Source of the DNA: Hypomyces perniciosus
Lineage: Eukaryota > Ascomycota > Sordariomycetes > Hypocreales > Hypocreaceae
DNA: 64,000 bases
Assembly (NCBI GenBank): GCA_008477525.1
Contig: SPDT01000005.1
Coordinates: 2,852,001 to 2,916,000 of the forward strand
Direction of reading: 5' to 3'
Part shown: piece after piece, positions 61,329 to 64,000 of the stretch
Position numbering within the stretch: the first letter of the stretch is position 1
Layout of the letters: each line of letters starts with the position of its first letter
The notes under the pieces: model-generated
Told to the model about the DNA's origin: nothing
Seen by the model: only the letters and a program-made list of their open reading frames with translations
Databases searched by the model: none
Made by a program: the position numbers and the translations under genes

Positions 61329-63105
61329 ATTGGCGTCAGACGAGCCAATCAGACAGACTGAAGCTTGAGCTTAGCTTTGTTGAAAGATGCGACTTTGGAT
61401 ATTAGATAAAGAATAATAAGTCAATTAGCTCTCATTGAACGACCGTCTTGTCTGGCTTGTGCAATTTGCAATTTGATGGTTGTTTAGGGTGGCAAAAATG
61501 CGAACCATCGCCTTGTAAGACTTTTTCTCCCATAACTAGCTGGCGTGCAAACCTTGTTGTCTAGACCATGATGGTCAAAGAAATCTTCCTAAAGCGGCCT
61601 CACGTGTCATGTCGAACTACAGCCTCAGATCGGCGGTTCCGTGTCACAACTTTTTAGTGAGTCCCAGAATGCGGGGAATCCACTAAAAAAAACACGACGT
61701 GATGGCCATTGGTCTCTTAGTAAGAGAAGAGTGCCCGCCATTGGAGCGGTTGGTTTATTATTGTTTGAGGCTGTTGAGATTATAGCCGTGTTTCAAGAAT
61801 GCAGCCTTTCCTAATCCCCCCTACCAAAAAGACTGGTCACTAGTTACCTCGTATTAACTTTTTCCTTTTGGTAGTTTGAGACGGCTTTAATCAGAGTGTT
61901 CTTCCAAGCTGGCTAGGTCTGACATAGCAGCATCATGGACAGGCTCTCTTGCATATTATGGTATAAGCACCCAGCATTCAATTCACTCTTGCGTCAAGCA
62001 AGAACGATTATCCAAAGTTAAAGCCTAATGTTAATATATGTTAGAATGAACAGGTTAATATCTTCACCTTCATACGAAAGAAGAGTCTCTTGTACTTCGT
62101 AGGCACTTTGTAGGTGTTAAGAGAGTAGTGCTCCTAATAACCTTCGTGACAACCAGCCTTCGAACTCTACGAGGCGTCGCCCCGAAACTTCATAGCACTC
62201 TAACTACTTTGTACTAGTAGTACGGAGTACTATTACTATAAATTGTCCTTGCCCCGCCGAATTGCCCAGATACCGAGAAGGCTGTTGCTGTGGCGTGATG
62301 GATGAGTCGAGGGCCCTCTTATGCCCTCTTGTACGAAGTAGCTGGAGGCATGTTATGTTTCATTGGCTTAATGTACATTCGATAATGCATAAACTGCCAA
62401 GAAAATGTGTGTCTGTCCTTTTTCCAATCATAGATCTGCCGGTCTCCATGAAGCCTCAACGGTACAGCCAACAGCCGCTTTTGCTCCCACAAGCCACATC
62501 ACTATGCGCGTTGCCGGAATGCGGGATGACGAAATGGCTTAGCATTGAATCCAGATTCCAATTGTAGGTCGAAATGAGGCGATGCGCATCGGTTAAGGCC
62601 ATTCGTACAGAGCAGAGGTACGGACTAGTAGTAGTATTGGCAATTGAGCTTGTCAAGCGGGTAACAAAAAAAGAGGGACCGCAAAAGATACACAGCTCAT
62701 CAGACAGTTAACTGACAGAGCATTAGGGGTAGGAGCTATTTATTGTAATGGTAGTAAGCTATTGTAATGGTAGTAATCTATTGCAACGAGAGCAATCTAT
62801 TGCAACCAGGATAATATAGGGCAATTGGAGTTACTAGTAGTACATAGCTAATAATACAGCTTGCTTGTACATATAAGAAGCGTAAACTCCGAATTCCGGA
62901 AAGGAGAAGGTGTCACGATTGATGAGTAATGCGATTGCGGATGACCTCGGAACCCCACAAAGACAAACCTCCGGATTATCAATCCTTGGACTTATACATC
63001 TATCTCCCAGATACATCACGTACCTAATAGAAAGAATAAGGTCAGATACCTTCGGATCAACTATTTCTCTGTCATCCTCTTACCATCATCCATCCGTACC
63101 CGCCA
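61329..63105. other. Intergenic, no gene seen, small tandem repeat inside
   Basis: 1.8 kb between outward-facing PQ-loop and NPY1-like genes. Apart from the 19-bp tandem repeat at 62740-62815 I see no structure. The 101-codon frame at 62262-62567 lacks motifs. Confidence 0.5.
62740..62815. repeat. Four-unit 19-bp tandem repeat
   Basis: Units CTATTGTAATGGTAGTAAT (62759-62777), CTATTGCAACGAGAGCAAT (62778-62796) and CTATTGCAACCAGGATAAT (62797-62815), plus a first unit at 62740-62758 that lacks the leading C match. It lies about 290 bp upstream of the NPY1-like start. Confidence 0.85.
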
Positions 63106-64000
63106 ATGTCTAAATCTATGCTGCCCGAGCATCCCGCTCTGGCTCACGACGACTCCATGCTCACCAGGAGATTTGGCAAAGAAGTCATCAACTACTATGC
63201 TGGCAGTCGATTAAATCGCTACTCATTCCTTCGATCAGATCTCACTTTTCTGCGCAAGGCGGTGTCAAGTCCATCGACGCAGTTTCTTGCTCTCAATGAC
63301 CTCAACCCCTTCACCGTCGACTCAACCAAACTCGCCTTCTTCAACTTTGACGATGTCAAGTCTCTCATAGGACCTGATCCTTTCGGCCAGACTAGCGAGG
63401 AGAAGCTCAAGGCGTTTGACTCGACTCAGTCCAAGCCTCTTCTTCTCTTTCTGGGGCTCCTGCCGGATGTCCCCGAGGCTGTTGAAATCCCCACATCGAA
63501 GCATGGAGTTGTTAAGGGACAGCCCTTCTTCGTTGTCGATATCACTCCGAGGGTGCCTTATGCAGAAGCCGCGGAGGCATTCATCAAAGAATCAGAGGCG
63601 AAGAGCCTAACCATGCAAACCAACGCCCGAGGCATGACCCTCTACCCCGAAGCAGGTACGCACACGCCACTCACCCATCCTATTCTAAGAATACACTCAC
63701 TAAACCCTCAACACAGCTGCAATCTATGCCCAATCACGCTCATTGCTTGACTGGAACGCCCGGAACATCTTCTGCGCCGGCTGCGGAAACCTCAATCTCT
63801 CAACCGAAGCTGGCTACAAGCGCGTCTGTCCACCCACAGACCTCAAAGGCGGCTCCGAGCCCCAAGCCCGCGGCGATTGTCCCACCCGCCACGGCATCTC
63901 AAACATCTGCTTCCCTAGGAGCGATCCAACTATGATCGCAGCAGTTGTTTCCGCCGATGGTCAGCGAGTCCTACTTGGTCGACAAAGTCGCTGGCCGCCG
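63106..64000 (+). CDS. NPY1: NADH pyrophosphatase, Nudix family (5' part)
   Basis: Exon 1 is 63106-63655, the intron 63656-63716 (GTACGC...ACAG, phase 1), and exon 2 from 63717 runs off the window. It hydrolyses NADH/NAD+ to NMN(H) and AMP and is peroxisomal in yeast. The N-terminal NUDIX-like domain (about 25-170) has NYYAGSRLNRYSFLR and a FLGLLPDVP strand. After the intron, AQSRSLLDWNARNIFCAGCG opens the zinc-ribbon, with the CAGCG pair then VCPPTD and the conserved 'PTRHGISNICFPRSDPTMI' linker before the Nudix domain. The Nudix box itself and any C-terminal peroxisomal signal lie beyond the edge. Everything visible is intact. Confidence 0.88.

Noticed and set aside
1..64000. tRNA, rRNA, CRISPR arrays
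   Set aside because: No B-box-like GGTTCGANTCC outside coding regions, no rRNA cores, no regularly spaced repeats were seen by eye.

Overview
The window looks like a chromosome segment of a filamentous ascomycete, most likely a Sordariomycete and possibly Hypocreales (inference from gene style and families; no species call). The evidence is short GT-AG introns with CTAAC/CTGAT-type branch sites, secreted LysM/WSC/GH18 proteins, 2EXR and F-box families, and large AT-rich blocks in which transposon copies differ by C-to-T/G-to-A changes, the signature of repeat-induced point mutation (RIP).

Layout. Bases 1-29.7 kb are a gene-free, RIP-degraded transposon graveyard. It holds back-to-back and nested Ty3/gypsy relics (recognisable reverse transcriptase and integrase), several families of LTRs (about 170-400 bp), long inverted repeats, one little-mutated solo LTR, and a full-length LINE on the minus strand (23528-29427) with a 14-bp target-site duplication. 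A gene island follows (30.4-42.2 kb): a secreted LysM-WSC protein, a 2EXR protein, a secreted Cys-rich protein, a large killer-toxin-like LysM/CBM18/GH18 chitinase carrying one in-frame TAG, a truncated second chitinase relic, and an F-box protein gene with a frameshift. The island is closed at 43.9-49.3 kb by a second copy of the same LINE in the opposite orientation (plus strand, 5'-truncated, 12-bp target-site duplication).

Bases 50-64 kb are ordinary conserved chromosome: a low-complexity charged protein of unknown function, dephospho-CoA kinase (CAB5-like), an unknown Pro/His-rich protein, the mitochondrial import channel subunit Tim23, a vacuolar PQ-loop transporter (Ypq1-like) and the 5' part of a peroxisomal-type NADH pyrophosphatase (NPY1-like) that runs off the end.

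How it fits together. The 30-40 kb genes form an accessory chitin-related secretion cluster: LysM and WSC domains bind chitin or glucan, GH18 cuts chitin, and the C-terminal domain of the chitinase resembles the architecture of yeast killer-toxin subunits. It sits between two inverted LINEs in a RIP-active neighbourhood, and one of its genes now has a stop of exactly the kind RIP makes. The housekeeping genes downstream look intact. I saw no convincing tRNA, rRNA or CRISPR.
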